From CAZTDP01 sp964612565 (GTDB lineage Bacteria > Patescibacteriota > WWE3 > UBA101185 > UBA10185), in assembly GCA_964612565.1 (NCBI GenBank), contig CAZTDP010000004.1, forward strand, positions 1-63,138: DNA of 63,138 nt. Direction: 5' to 3'. Position numbers and translations under genes: made by a program. Positions 1 to 9,202 of the stretch are shown in pieces (within the stretch, counting starts at the first letter, position 1; each line of letters begins with the position of its first letter). The notes beneath the pieces are model-generated. The model made no database searches and was not told the DNA's origin. It worked only from the letters and a program-made list of their open reading frames with translations.

Positions 1-53
1 GCCTTATGAATATGTGAATGTAGCGTCAAAAAGTGGTGATTTTTCAATATGGC

Positions 54-205
54 TGAGCACGTCGGTCTAACACCACTTTTATTCTCTAGGTTCTGATTCC
101 CATGTAATTGAGCACGTCGGTCTAACACTACTTTTATTCTCCAGGTTTTAATTCCCAGATAATTGAGCATACCTGTCTAGTACCATTTTATTCCCTAGGA
201 TATGA
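54..205. repeat. Imperfect 55-bp tandem repeat
   Basis: Three successive units start at 54, 109 and 164, each opening with TGAGCA and containing a TCTA..AC/CC..TTTTATTC pattern. The first two are close copies, and the third is more diverged and shorter. The whole 306 bases before the first gene hold no convincing ORF; this array and a short AT-rich stretch are all that is visible. It lies just downstream of the stop of the minus-strand efflux gene. No function can be assigned. Confidence 0.7.
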
Positions 206-306
206 ATGAGACAAATGAGACAGTATAAAAGGGGTAGTTTTGTGTTTATTTCATCCTGTAGAGTAGCCAACGATGTTAACCTTTACCTATTTATAGCAAG
301 GTATCA

Positions 307-3300
307 TCATAGCTTAGCATAGTCCTCACCTCTAAAGAAGAAATAGTAAACAGTTGGAATAAAAATCAATATTATAATTCCCGAAAAGCTCAAGCCCGAG
401 ATAATTGCACCGCCCACTCCACGCCATAAAGGATCTGAGATAGTAATAGGAACTAATCCAAGAATCGCAGCAATACTAGTTAAACCAATAGCTTCAAGTC
501 GGCTAGAGGCTCCATCAACGATTGATTCTACGTAAGGCATACCGGTTTTAATGTTGGCGGAAATTTTATCTACAACAAGTATTGAGTTTTTGACAACAAT
601 GCCCATTAATGCAAGTATTCCGATACTTGCAGGAAATGACAATGTTGTTCTAGTTAGGGCAAATAGCAGGAAAACACCGGAAATGGATAAAGGTATAGCC
701 ATAATAACCACAAGTGCCTTTCTGAAAGAACCAAATTGAATAATCATGGTAGAAGTTATCAATACAATTGCTATTACCATCGCATATAATACCGAAGTAG
801 TTGCTTTTACATTTTCTTCATTTGAACCGCCGGATTTCCATGAATAATCATTGGGTACTTTTAATGTGTTATTTATATAGTTGGTTACATCCTTATTTTT
901 GTCGGTTATGCTATAACCTTTTAAAACACTTGCCGTAACCGTAATTGTTCTTATTCCATCTTCGCGTAGAACAAGGGAAGGATTTGGTTCAAGTTTTAAG
1001 TCTCCTAAGGAAGCTACAGAAATATATCCGGACTGAGACGGCAGGTTAAGTTCCGTTATGTCTTCGGGAGAAAGTATCCCTGACGTGAATCTTATAGTTA
1101 CATCTTCTGTTTGCCCATTAAGTTTAATTTCATCAGCCTTATACCCACTGGTATACATTCGTAGGAACCCTCCTACCGTACTGTAATCCAGTCCTGCTTG
1201 TGAAATCCTTGTCTTATCGGGAACAAATGCAATTTTGCTGATTCCAACTTTCACGTTTTTAGATACATTAGCTACACCTTCTTGGGTTTTTAAGAAGGAT
1301 ATAAGTTTGTTTGCCATATTATCAAGCTCCCCAAGATCATCTCCATAGAAGCTAATCTCTAAATCTCCTCCTGCAGGTGGTCCGTCTGCAGGTTCAACAA
1401 CTGATAAAGTTCCATTTTTGAAGTTGCTTAATTCTTCCCTTAAACTCTGAGCAATATTTGAGGAATTGGATTTTCGTTGTTCTTTAGGAAACAGATTTAA
1501 GGTAAAAAATGCTTTATTATAGCCGGTTCCTGTAAAATTTATTCCGCTGGTGTAAATCTTTCCTAGGTCAAGAGAGATAAAATCTAAATCCTGAGTCTGT
1601 TGTAATTGAGGAAGTAGCTTTAATGCTTCGGTGGAAGTCGTCTGAATATTGGTACCCTCGGGCATTTCTAAGTTTATATATATTAAATCTTGATTTGTTT
1701 TAGGGAAAAATTCACTCTTCACAATACCTAGTGGGACCAGTGAATATGAGAGCAAACAAAATACTAAAGTTATAATAATTGCATTTTTTCGGTTTTTACT
1801 GGAATTTATTATTTTTTCTATAAGCCCCTTATATTTTTTGGTAAGAATCTCAAAGTTTAAGAAACCACTATCTAGACCTTTTACTAATATCTGAAACTTT
1901 GAATTTGCAATTACTCTGTTGTTCATAAAATGCTCTAATAGGTGAACTAACGGGTTTTTTAGTAAATAGAAAATAGTTATTGTAATCAACAGTACTAACA
2001 ACTGAGGTATGAATAAAATAGTCTTTGGAACAAATAGGTAAAATAAACCTATCGCAGCAAGTAGGGATAACCAGATTAAAAATGTTTTTACCCTACTAGG
2101 AATATTGGGTTTTAACAAAATTGTCATGAAAGGTATGATAATAAATATTGCTACGATAAATGAGGATGCTAATGCTGAAGATGTAACAATAGGTAATGGT
2201 TTAATAAATTCCCCTATTAATCCACTTGAAATTATTAAAGGTAAGAAGGCATAAATAGTGGTCAGTGTTGTGGTAATGATAGGGATTATAAAATCCTTCC
2301 ATACTAAAAGGGCAGTTTGCATAGGTGTAAACTTACCTGTTTTATAATAAGTGGTCATGGCTGAAATAACGACGATAGTATCATCTACCAGTAATCCTAA
2401 AGCGAGAAGGAGAGATAATACTGCTACAGTACTCATAGATACCCCAAGCAGTTTCATTAGCGAAAAGGTAATTAAAAATGATAGAGGCACAGAAATAGAA
2501 GCTACCAGTGCCTGCTTAGCACCCAGAAATAATAAAAGAGTGGCTACAATTAAAAAAATAGTGAATGTAAGGTCGTGAATCAATCTATTAAATTGCACAT
2601 CAACTTTTTGTGACTGATCATTTTTAGTTAAGACCGAAAATTGACCGTTATACTTTGTGAGCTCCTCATTTACAAGTTGCCTAACTTCTTTGACAGATTT
2701 ATCAATAGTTGTGTTGCTGTTTCTGTATACATTGAATGTAATTGCCGTTTGCTTTGTTCCCTCATTTGTTTTCGCAGCATAAGAAACTATTTGTTCGGGT
2801 TTAGATCTTTCAGAAATGATGGCAATATCGCCTAGTTTTAGTTGTTTACCATTAACAGAAATAATAATGTTTCTGAAATCGTCAATGGAAGTAATGCCCT
2901 TGTCTATACTTAGTGTAATTGTTGACTTATCGGTATTTACAGTTCCGGCCGGATAAGATTGGATTACTCCTGAAATGCTGCTTGCAAGAGCGGAGGGGTT
3001 AAGTTGATAAGTACTAAAAGCTTCAGGTTTAATAAGCAATTGAATCTCCTGCTCTTCAAGACCTGTAGTTTCCACTTTGTCTACAACAGGCAAGCTTTTA
3101 ATTTTTTCTTCAAGAATGTTAGCAAATCGGATAAGACTTCCCGCATCTCCATTGCTGACTAAAGCAAATGTCCAAACCGGCTGATTTTCAAAATCCAACT
3201 TTACAACCTCCGGAGTAAGAGCATCTGCCGGTAAAGTAGTAACAGAGTCAACGGCCGATTGTACATCTGTTTTTACTTTATCCGCGTCTAATCCCGTGTT

Positions 3301-3630
3301 AAATTCTAAATAGAGAATTGAGGCGGATTCCCTGGAAGTAGATTGGTATGTTTTTAGTCCGGTTAGCCCTTTAATCTTATCTTCAAGAGGGATTGAGATA
3401 AGAGACTCAACATCTGAAGGGCTGGCACCCGGGAGGGCCGTTGTTACAACCACAACGGGAATTTTAATCTCCGGATACAAAACCCTTGGTAAATTTATAT
3501 AACTAGTTATACCTAGTATCAATATTGTGAGAGTAAATAATATTAACAATCTTGGGTTTTTGAAATAGTTTGCGATTACCGAATTATTCAGTTTCTCATT
3601 GAATTGTAGTTTGTTTAAATATGAGGACAT
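307..3630 (-). CDS. RND-family efflux transporter permease (AcrB/HAE1-like)
   Basis: This is a proton-driven multidrug or metabolite exporter of the RND superfamily, 1107 aa against about 1040 for AcrB. The sequence shows the N-terminal membrane segment near residues 28-48, a large periplasmic porter domain, a central block of membrane helices with the LGLLVDDTIVV motif of TM4 (paired Asp of the proton relay), a second porter domain, and the GIVVKNSILVVD motif carrying the relay Lys. It is the last gene of a three-gene operon, one base after the adaptor gene. The relay residues are intact, so it is probably active. The substrate cannot be told. If the cell has no outer membrane, as expected for CPR, the pump would move substrates across the single membrane or cell wall. 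Confidence 0.93.
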   Translation of the reverse strand: MSSYLNKLQFNEKLNNSVIANYFKNPRLLILFTLTILILGITSYINLPRVLYPEIKIPVVVVTTALPGASPSDVESLISIPLEDKIKGLTGLKTYQSTSRESASILYLEFNTGLDADKVKTDVQSAVDSVTTLPADALTPEVVKLDFENQPVWTFALVSNGDAGSLIRFANILEEKIKSLPVVDKVETTGLEEQEIQLLIKPEAFSTYQLNPSALASSISGVIQSYPAGTVNTDKSTITLSIDKGITSIDDFRNIIISVNGKQLKLGDIAIISERSKPEQIVSYAAKTNEGTKQTAITFNVYRNSNTTIDKSVKEVRQLVNEELTKYNGQFSVLTKNDQSQKVDVQFNRLIHDLTFTIFLIVATLLLFLGAKQALVASISVPLSFLITFSLMKLLGVSMSTVAVLSLLLALGLLVDDTIVVISAMTTYYKTGKFTPMQTALLVWKDFIIPIITTTLTTIYAFLPLIISSGLIGEFIKPLPIVTSSALASSFIVAIFIIIPFMTILLKPNIPSRVKTFLIWLSLLAAIGLFYLFVPKTILFIPQLLVLLITITIFYLLKNPLVHLLEHFMNNRVIANSKFQILVKGLDSGFLNFEILTKKYKGLIEKIINSSKNRKNAIIITLVFCLLSYSLVPLGIVKSEFFPKTNQDLIYINLEMPEGTNIQTTSTEALKLLPQLQQTQDLDFISLDLGKIYTSGINFTGTGYNKAFFTLNLFPKEQRKSNSSNIAQSLREELSNFKNGTLSVVEPADGPPAGGDLEISFYGDDLGELDNMANKLISFLKTQEGVANVSKNVKVGISKIAFVPDKTRISQAGLDYSTVGGFLRMYTSGYKADEIKLNGQTEDVTIRFTSGILSPEDITELNLPSQSGYISVASLGDLKLEPNPSLVLREDGIRTITVTASVLKGYSITDKNKDVTNYINNTLKVPNDYSWKSGGSNEENVKATTSVLYAMVIAIVLITSTMIIQFGSFRKALVVIMAIPLSISGVFLLFALTRTTLSFPASIGILALMGIVVKNSILVVDKISANIKTGMPYVESIVDGASSRLEAIGLTSIAAILGLVPITISDPLWRGVGGAIISGLSFSGIIILIFIPTVYYFFFRGEDYAKL

Positions 3631-3631
3631 A

Positions 3632-5047
3632 TTACTCGTTTTGGAATTTTATTTGATCACCCACAACAATATCACGATCCAGAATTACTATATCCCCATC
3701 GCTTAAACCTTCGTTTACTTCGACAAATCTTCCAACTACATTTCCTAGTTTTACGTTTCTAAAAGCCACAGTGTTATTGTTAACAACGTACACGGTAGTT
3801 TCGTTCTGTGTTTGAGAAACCGTATCAAGTGGGATAAAAGGTGTCGCACTTCCCGTATCAGCATATCCTATTGGTATGGAAACATTTATGAATTCCCCGT
3901 TACTTAGGTTAGCTTCATACTCTTGAGGAATATCATAAATTACAGTATAAAGTTGTCCGTCAGTAGCTTGCGAAGAGACATACCTCGGTTTTAGGGAAAA
4001 ATGGTTTTGCCCTACAGTAAATTCCGTATCTTCAATTTTAGAAATTAACCCAGCAGTTTTTGATGGAACTCTAACAACAGCAACGCTCTTAGTTGTATTC
4101 CCGGATATTACAGCAATCTGAGTTCCGGCATCGATTTTTTGTCCCGGCTTTACAAATACTCTTTCAACTCTTCCTGCAAACGGTGTGGCCGGGTACATAA
4201 GTGATTCAGATATTTTAGCAATATTTAATGAAAGCCCACTTATTTCCTTATTTAAATCCAAGGCTTTCTCTTGGATATCTAGTTGCATTAATGTTACTTT
4301 TTTTGACAGATTGGATAATTTTGATGGATTTTTATCTGAATCTGTTTGATATTCTGTAGTTCTAATGCTTGTTTTAAGCTGACCAACCGCGGATAAATAT
4401 TGGGTTTTTAGTTGTTTTGTCTGTAATATTAATGATTGATTGTCGGGAGTATTACCTGCTTGTTCAAGTGTAGTAATGTTTTGATCTAGAGTATTAAGTA
4501 TTTCTTCGTCTAAATCGAGTTGATCGTTTAAGTTACTGAGTGTTCTTTCGGAAATTGTTCTCAATTCATCACTGTTATCATCCGACTTTTTAGCAATTTC
4601 TCTTTGTGTAGATATAATATCCTTTTGTGTCTGATATGTTTCAACGAGTGTATTATACTGTTTTAAAGCAATTTGTTTTTGCAAAGTTGCAGTATTACCA
4701 CCTTGATAGTTTGTAGATAAAGCTATCAAAGGGGTACCTTGATCAATAAGTGCACCTGCAGATTTATAGATGTAATTAACAACTCCAGTTGTTTGAGCAA
4801 CTATAGTAACAACGCCTTCCTTTTCTATCTGAGCTTGAAAATTTAATCTAGGAGCTTTTCCTATGTGATAGACTGAAACAGTTTTTACCACATTCTCTTG
4901 TTTTACCTCAGTATTTTTATGATCTAAACTTTTTCCAATAAGTAAAAACCCCACAAGTAACCCTATTGCAATAAATACTGTTACAAAGGGTCTTTTAGAA
5001 ATAATCAATATAATTTTAGTTTTTATAGTATTAAATGTTTTTGACAT
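3632..5047 (-). CDS. Periplasmic adaptor (membrane fusion) protein of RND pump
   Basis: HlyD/AcrA-type adaptor of 471 aa. One N-terminal membrane anchor (about residues 20-40) is followed by a first biotinyl-lipoyl half (GVVNYIYKSAGALIDQGTPL), a long alpha-hairpin rich in Gln, Leu and Ser (about 110-275), the second lipoyl half (AGRVERVFVKPGQKIDAGT), then beta-barrel and membrane-proximal domains. In known systems this protein links the RND pump to outer envelope parts. It sits between the regulator (5 bp upstream) and the pump (1 bp downstream), so co-transcription is likely. No outer-membrane TolC-like channel is encoded nearby. Confidence 0.9.
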   Translation of the reverse strand: MSKTFNTIKTKIILIISKRPFVTVFIAIGLLVGFLLIGKSLDHKNTEVKQENVVKTVSVYHIGKAPRLNFQAQIEKEGVVTIVAQTTGVVNYIYKSAGALIDQGTPLIALSTNYQGGNTATLQKQIALKQYNTLVETYQTQKDIISTQREIAKKSDDNSDELRTISERTLSNLNDQLDLDEEILNTLDQNITTLEQAGNTPDNQSLILQTKQLKTQYLSAVGQLKTSIRTTEYQTDSDKNPSKLSNLSKKVTLMQLDIQEKALDLNKEISGLSLNIAKISESLMYPATPFAGRVERVFVKPGQKIDAGTQIAVISGNTTKSVAVVRVPSKTAGLISKIEDTEFTVGQNHFSLKPRYVSSQATDGQLYTVIYDIPQEYEANLSNGEFINVSIPIGYADTGSATPFIPLDTVSQTQNETTVYVVNNNTVAFRNVKLGNVVGRFVEVNEGLSDGDIVILDRDIVVGDQIKFQNE

Positions 5048-5052
5048 ATTTT

Positions 5053-5466
5053 TTACACCCTAATTTTAGTTAATAAGGACATTAGTAAGGTTGTCTCATC
5101 TTTTGACAATGTAACCTTCTTTTCTAATTCGTTTATTGGAAGTTTGTTATTAAAGGAATTAATAACGTCCTTTCCTTTATCCGTAATATTTAAAACTCTA
5201 ACACGAGAATCGTTAACCTTTGTTTTAAACAGCAATCCTTCCTTTTTAAGTGCATTTATCTTTTCGGAGACCGTTGACAATTTTATACTTATTTTGTTTG
5301 CCAACTCACTTACAGACATACTTTGTTTTACCAAAATTAATAAGATAACAATTTTGAGAAGTTGGTCCATATTCTTAATTCTGGACGAGTATACTAGCCT
5401 TCTTCCAATTAAATAAAGTTCAAATACAAGGGCCATCTTATAATTTTTGTTGAAACTTGTATGCAT
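5053..5466 (-). CDS. MarR-family transcriptional regulator
   Basis: Winged-helix regulator of 137 aa with the usual MarR order: dimerisation helices, a recognition helix region around SVSELANKISIKLSTVSEKI, and a wing with DSRVRVLNITDKG. It heads the adaptor-pump operon and by analogy with MarR/EmrR proteins probably represses it until a ligand binds. Start: the ATG at 5466 lies 8 nt after a TATTAT box (complement of 5475-5480) with no Shine-Dalgarno, so the mRNA is probably leaderless. An internal ATG at residue 11 is possible but less well placed. Confidence 0.85.
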   Translation of the reverse strand: MHTSFNKNYKMALVFELYLIGRRLVYSSRIKNMDQLLKIVILLILVKQSMSVSELANKISIKLSTVSEKINALKKEGLLFKTKVNDSRVRVLNITDKGKDVINSFNNKLPINELEKKVTLSKDETTLLMSLLTKIRV

Positions 5467-5474
5467 AGTGGTAG

Positions 5475-5480
5475 ATAATA
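5475..5480 (-). promoter_or_regulatory. -10 box of MarR/efflux operon
   Basis: TATTAT on the minus strand ends 8 nt before the ATG at 5466. This spacing leaves almost no untranslated leader. The rest of 5467-5644 holds a short hairpin (AGCC..GGCT near 5570) and no ORF. Confidence 0.5.
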
Positions 5481-5644
5481 CGGCTTCCGAAGTATTTTGT
5501 CAAACTGGAATACCTTAGCAGGTGGTTTTTGGATATCCATAAAGTTTAAAATTTGTGGATACTAATAAGCCTTAACAGGCTGTTTAGGCGCTGTGACTAC
5601 ACTTAAATAGTCCCTATCGGCTAGATTTAGAGTAATATCAGTGT

Positions 5645-5908
5645 ATGGCAAAGAATAGAAATTCGTTACAAGACAAGACACAAGTTAGATGTCCAAAATG
5701 TAGGAGGATATTGTGTTGGATTAGTGAAGACACCCTTGGTATTAGCGAAATAAAATGTCCCCACAACGATTGTAGATTAAAAACCGCGTTTTTATTTAAT
5801 GGTGGCAAAGTATATGTAATAGATAAGAAACTTCTAAAAAAGAAATCCTTGATAAACTCATTGCCTTTAGACTTAAAAGAGATTATAATTAACACAGTAA
5901 TTAAATAG
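5645..5908 (+). CDS. Com-like zinc-finger protein of phage type
   Basis: 87 aa protein with two Cys pairs: CPKC at residues 18-21 with a nearby Cys, and CPHNDC about 23 residues later. The order VRCPKCRRILCWI...SEIKCPHNDCR matches the Com family, named for the phage Mu protein that activates translation of the mom DNA-modification gene. The C-terminus is Lys-rich. It sits directly upstream of a DNA methyltransferase gene, so a Com-like role in controlling that gene is a reasonable guess, not shown. It is the first gene of the phage-like island. Confidence 0.7.
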   Translation: MAKNRNSLQDKTQVRCPKCRRILCWISEDTLGISEIKCPHNDCRLKTAFLFNGGKVYVIDKKLLKKKSLINSLPLDLKEIIINTVIK

Positions 5909-5980
5909 TCCTTGCTGTTGGACGTAAAAGCGAACAGCTGCGACACACGAAGTCCACTAATTTAGCCGAGAGGTTAACAG

Positions 5981-7324
5981 GTGGATTTTTTTTGTGTTTG
6001 TAAACGTGTGAAAGTAATAAACGTACAAATAACAGACTTAAAAGCAGCAGATTATAACCCCAGAAAATGGTCAAGTGAGGCAGTACGAGGACTGACTGAC
6101 AGTATAGAAAGGTTCGGCCTGGTGGACCCCATCATCGTTAATTCAGCGCCGAATCGTAAAAACATTGTTATCGGCGGGCACTTCAGACTAAAAGTAGCAA
6201 AGGATTTAGGCTATAAAGAAGTGCCCGTTGTTTACGTAAATATTCCCGATGTTGAAAAAGAAAAAGAGCTTAATTTAAGGCTTAATAAAAACATCGGTGA
6301 TTGGGATCTCAAGCTTCTTTCGGAATTCGATCAGGGTCTTTTGCTGGACATTGGTTTTACGAGTGAGGATCTGGATGACATATTCGGATTGGATGAAACG
6401 CCTGAAGAATTTGACCTGCAGAAAGAACTAAAGAAGTTAAACATTCAAAAAATAGAGTTTGAAAAAGGAGCGGTTTATCAGCTTGGAGACAGCCGTTTAA
6501 TGTGTGGAGACTCGACAATAGAGCAGGATATCACAAAACTGATGAATGGCGAAAAAGCTGATATGTGCTTCACGGACCCACCCTATATTTTGGATTATCT
6601 AAAGGGAAGAAAGAAAGCCGGGAAAGCTGTAACAGGGTTCGGAGCTAAACGTGACAGAAGGTATCTTGAAACCGATTCTTTGCCGCCGGACTTTACCCAG
6701 AGATGGATGGCTAACATTGCAAAGGTTCAAAAGGAAAGCTTTTCGATAATAGTGTATGAAAATTGGAAAAATATACCGACTGTTTGGGAGGCAATGAAGA
6801 AGCACTGGAGGGTTAAAAACATGATTGTATGGCATTTGCCTAACCGTACACAGGGATTTGCAGGGAAATATCGTTTCTTCTCAAAGCACGATATCGCCAT
6901 GGTAGGTGCTTCTCCAGATGTAGATATTCCGTTTAACATGGAAGCCGAAGAAGACGGTTTACAAAACGAATATGAAACAGCTCTTTATGCAATTTCAGGT
7001 AAACCTCATTGGGAAAGTTATAAACATGGAAAGAAGTATCAACCTACTGACTTTATTGAATACGTTGCATCTGATGAAAAATCCTCCGGTCAGGGCATTA
7101 TCTTCGGAACCAAACCGATTGAGATATTAATTCCTTATATAAAAGTGCTAACAAAACGGGATGATTTGTTAATCGAACCCTTCGGTGGTAGCGGTTCAAC
7201 ATTAATAGCGGCAACAAAAATGCGTCGCAGATGCTATGTAATGGAAAAATCCCCTATTTACGCTGAAGTCATTAAACACAGGTGGGAAAAGTTAACCGGC
7301 TTGAAAGGGACCAAAATCCAGTGA
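5981..7324 (+). CDS. ParB-domain / DNA methyltransferase fusion
   Basis: 447 aa two-domain protein typical of phages. Residues 1-130 form a ParB/Srx-like domain (NPRKW, then VIGGHFRLKVAKDLG). The rest is an amino-methyltransferase of the N4/N6 class with catalytic TDPPY at about residues 200-204 and the AdoMet-binding motif EPFGGSGSTLIAA near the C-terminus; this order is the beta class. It would methylate adenine or N4-cytosine in DNA. The GTG at 5981 is preceded by GAGAGG at a good distance; a second GTG at 6008 is possible. Its stop overlaps the next start (GTGA at 7321), showing coupling to the terminase genes. Confidence 0.88.
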   Translation: MDFFCVCKRVKVINVQITDLKAADYNPRKWSSEAVRGLTDSIERFGLVDPIIVNSAPNRKNIVIGGHFRLKVAKDLGYKEVPVVYVNIPDVEKEKELNLRLNKNIGDWDLKLLSEFDQGLLLDIGFTSEDLDDIFGLDETPEEFDLQKELKKLNIQKIEFEKGAVYQLGDSRLMCGDSTIEQDITKLMNGEKADMCFTDPPYILDYLKGRKKAGKAVTGFGAKRDRRYLETDSLPPDFTQRWMANIAKVQKESFSIIVYENWKNIPTVWEAMKKHWRVKNMIVWHLPNRTQGFAGKYRFFSKHDIAMVGASPDVDIPFNMEAEEDGLQNEYETALYAISGKPHWESYKHGKKYQPTDFIEYVASDEKSSGQGIIFGTKPIEILIPYIKVLTKRDDLLIEPFGGSGSTLIAATKMRRRCYVMEKSPIYAEVIKHRWEKLTGLKGTKIQ

Positions 7325-7731
7325 ATAAAACTATAGAAAAAAGACAACAAAAAGATCGTGAAGCATTAATTGAACAGTTTAGGAAAACACCAATTGTTCA
7401 ATTAGCATGTGAAAAAACAGGAGTCGGGCGTGCTACTTATTATCGTTGGCGAAATGAAAATCCAACCTTTGCCAAAGAAGCAGATGAGGCATTACAGGAG
7501 AGTGTTTCATTAATGAACGATCTTGCGGAATCCCAACTATTATCAGCAATTCGTGATAAAAACATGACTGCTATCATATTTTGGCTTAAACACAGGCACA
7601 AAGCATACACCTCACGTTTGGAACTATCAGGTGAATTGAATCATAGAAGCATAGAGCTTACCGACGAGCAAAAAGAGTTGATTTCAAGGGCATTGAGGTT
7701 GGCATCCCCGGCCCAGACCATATATGAATAA
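7321..7731 (+). CDS. Putative terminase small subunit
   Basis: 136 aa from the GTG at 7321, which overlaps the methyltransferase TGA; an upstream ATG in the same frame would lie inside the methyltransferase gene. An N-terminal helix-turn-helix is visible (VQLACEKTGVGRATYYRWRN), followed by a helical region and the sequence AIIFWLKHRHKAYTSR, which is common in phage small terminase-like proteins of the phBC6A51 type. These bind the DNA end or pac site and present it to the large subunit. The gene overlaps the large-subunit start (7724) by 8 bp, which supports the call more than the sequence alone does. Confidence 0.7.
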   Translation: MNKTIEKRQQKDREALIEQFRKTPIVQLACEKTGVGRATYYRWRNENPTFAKEADEALQESVSLMNDLAESQLLSAIRDKNMTAIIFWLKHRHKAYTSRLELSGELNHRSIELTDEQKELISRALRLASPAQTIYE

Positions 7732-9193
7732 TGAAATTAACGAGACCGAAGTTATACTCGATAGAGCGGTTAAAGATAAAGTATTCAGACTCGGCCTTGT
7801 TTGTAGTAGCCTTTTCTGGTTTCTTCACATCTATTTTCCAGATTATTTAAACTACAAAATTGCAGATTTTCAAAAAGAGATTATAGGAATACTTGAAGAT
7901 GAAGGTATTAATAACTTTATATTGGCCGCCTTTAGAGGATCTGGAAAATCTACAATAATATCTTTAGCTTATGTTCTCTGGTCTATGGTGGGTTGGCAAA
8001 ACAAAAGGTTTATTGTTCTCATCAGTAATACAACAAAACAGGCGGAGTCATTACTTTACGGTGTTAAAGATGCGCTTGAAAGAAACAATTTGCTTAAGTC
8101 CGATCTTGGACCCTTTTATGAGGTAGCGGATGAGTGGAAATCCTCTTCCCTCATTTTTAAGAATTATGACGCGAAAATTATGGCGACCTCTGTTAATGAA
8201 AGCATACGCGGCATTAGGTACAAAAATGTTCGACCTCAGCTAATTATTTGTGACGATGTTGAAACACTGGAGACAATAAGATCGGAAGAAGGCAGAGACA
8301 AGTTAATAACTTGGTTTGATAGAGATATCGTTCCGTTGGGCGACGAGAGTACAAAAATCTTAGTTCTTGGCACCATTCTGGCCTCCGGAGCCTTACTTTT
8401 GACACTTAGTGATCGAATTGAACAGGGGTTGTTTAAGGCTATTTTTAGGAAGTACCCGATTATAAATGACAGCGGAGAAGTTTTATGGAAGAATCGTTGG
8501 AAAACTCCCAAAGACGTCGAGGAATTTCGCAAAAAGATGGGTATTACCGAAAGGATTTGGCAAACAGAGTATTTATTAAATGAGTGGATTAGAGAGGAAC
8601 AGATTATTTCTCCTGATATGATTCACTACTATGATCCTGCGAAATTCGACGTACCACCTGACTACAGGGAAACTATAATTTCAGTAGATTTTGCTGTAAC
8701 AGAATCTCAATCAGCGGATTTTACTGCAATAGTATCAGGAGATATGTATGGTTATAGAGATGAGTTAAAGCTATATATTCTTCCAAATGCTTTAAACAGA
8801 AAATTAGAATACCCCAAAGTAAGATCTTTAATAAAAGAGGTTTACGAGAACTTTATAGAGATAGGGAAAAGTCCTGTGTTATATTTGGAAGTTGCCGGAC
8901 AGCAAAAAGGGTTTCTACAAGATTTACAAAACGATGGGTACAGTGCGAAAGCATTTTCTCCGGGAACAAAAGATAAGGTAGCAAGACTTACAAGAGCAAG
9001 TAATGCAATAAGTACGGGGCAGGTATTATTTCCATGCACAGGTGCCTCAAATCTAATAAATCAAATTGTTAACTTTAATGTCGTAAAACAACATGACGAT
9101 TTAGTAGACGCGTGCGTTATGGCAATATCCTATATGTTAGAAGCTAAAAGACGTAGGGCCATAGCTTTTACAAAGAAACCTCAGGGTTGGTAG
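7724..9193 (+). CDS. Phage terminase large subunit
   Basis: 489 aa DNA-packaging motor. The ATPase half shows a Walker A-like AAFRGSGKST (about residues 68-77) and Walker B LIICDDVETLE (about 170-180). The nuclease half shows acidic residues in ISVDFAVTESQSADFTAI, in LYLEVAG and in the terminal DDLVDACVMAISYML, matching an RNase H-like TerL nuclease. All catalytic blocks look intact. In phages, portal and capsid genes normally follow; here they do not, and the gene ends next to a structured non-coding stretch. Confidence 0.9.
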   Translation: MNNEINETEVILDRAVKDKVFRLGLVCSSLFWFLHIYFPDYLNYKIADFQKEIIGILEDEGINNFILAAFRGSGKSTIISLAYVLWSMVGWQNKRFIVLISNTTKQAESLLYGVKDALERNNLLKSDLGPFYEVADEWKSSSLIFKNYDAKIMATSVNESIRGIRYKNVRPQLIICDDVETLETIRSEEGRDKLITWFDRDIVPLGDESTKILVLGTILASGALLLTLSDRIEQGLFKAIFRKYPIINDSGEVLWKNRWKTPKDVEEFRKKMGITERIWQTEYLLNEWIREEQIISPDMIHYYDPAKFDVPPDYRETIISVDFAVTESQSADFTAIVSGDMYGYRDELKLYILPNALNRKLEYPKVRSLIKEVYENFIEIGKSPVLYLEVAGQQKGFLQDLQNDGYSAKAFSPGTKDKVARLTRASNAISTGQVLFPCTGASNLINQIVNFNVVKQHDDLVDACVMAISYMLEAKRRRAIAFTKKPQGW

Positions 9194-9202
9194 TTTTTAT
9201 TG

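Noticed and set aside
54..205. CRISPR array
   Set aside because: The units are contiguous 55-bp imperfect copies with no alternation of constant repeats and unique spacers, and no cas gene is in the window.
2351..2578. Plus-strand frames inside the efflux, GT, helicase and leuS genes
   Set aside because: They are shadows of strongly supported genes on the opposite strand, with no ribosome site or family pattern.
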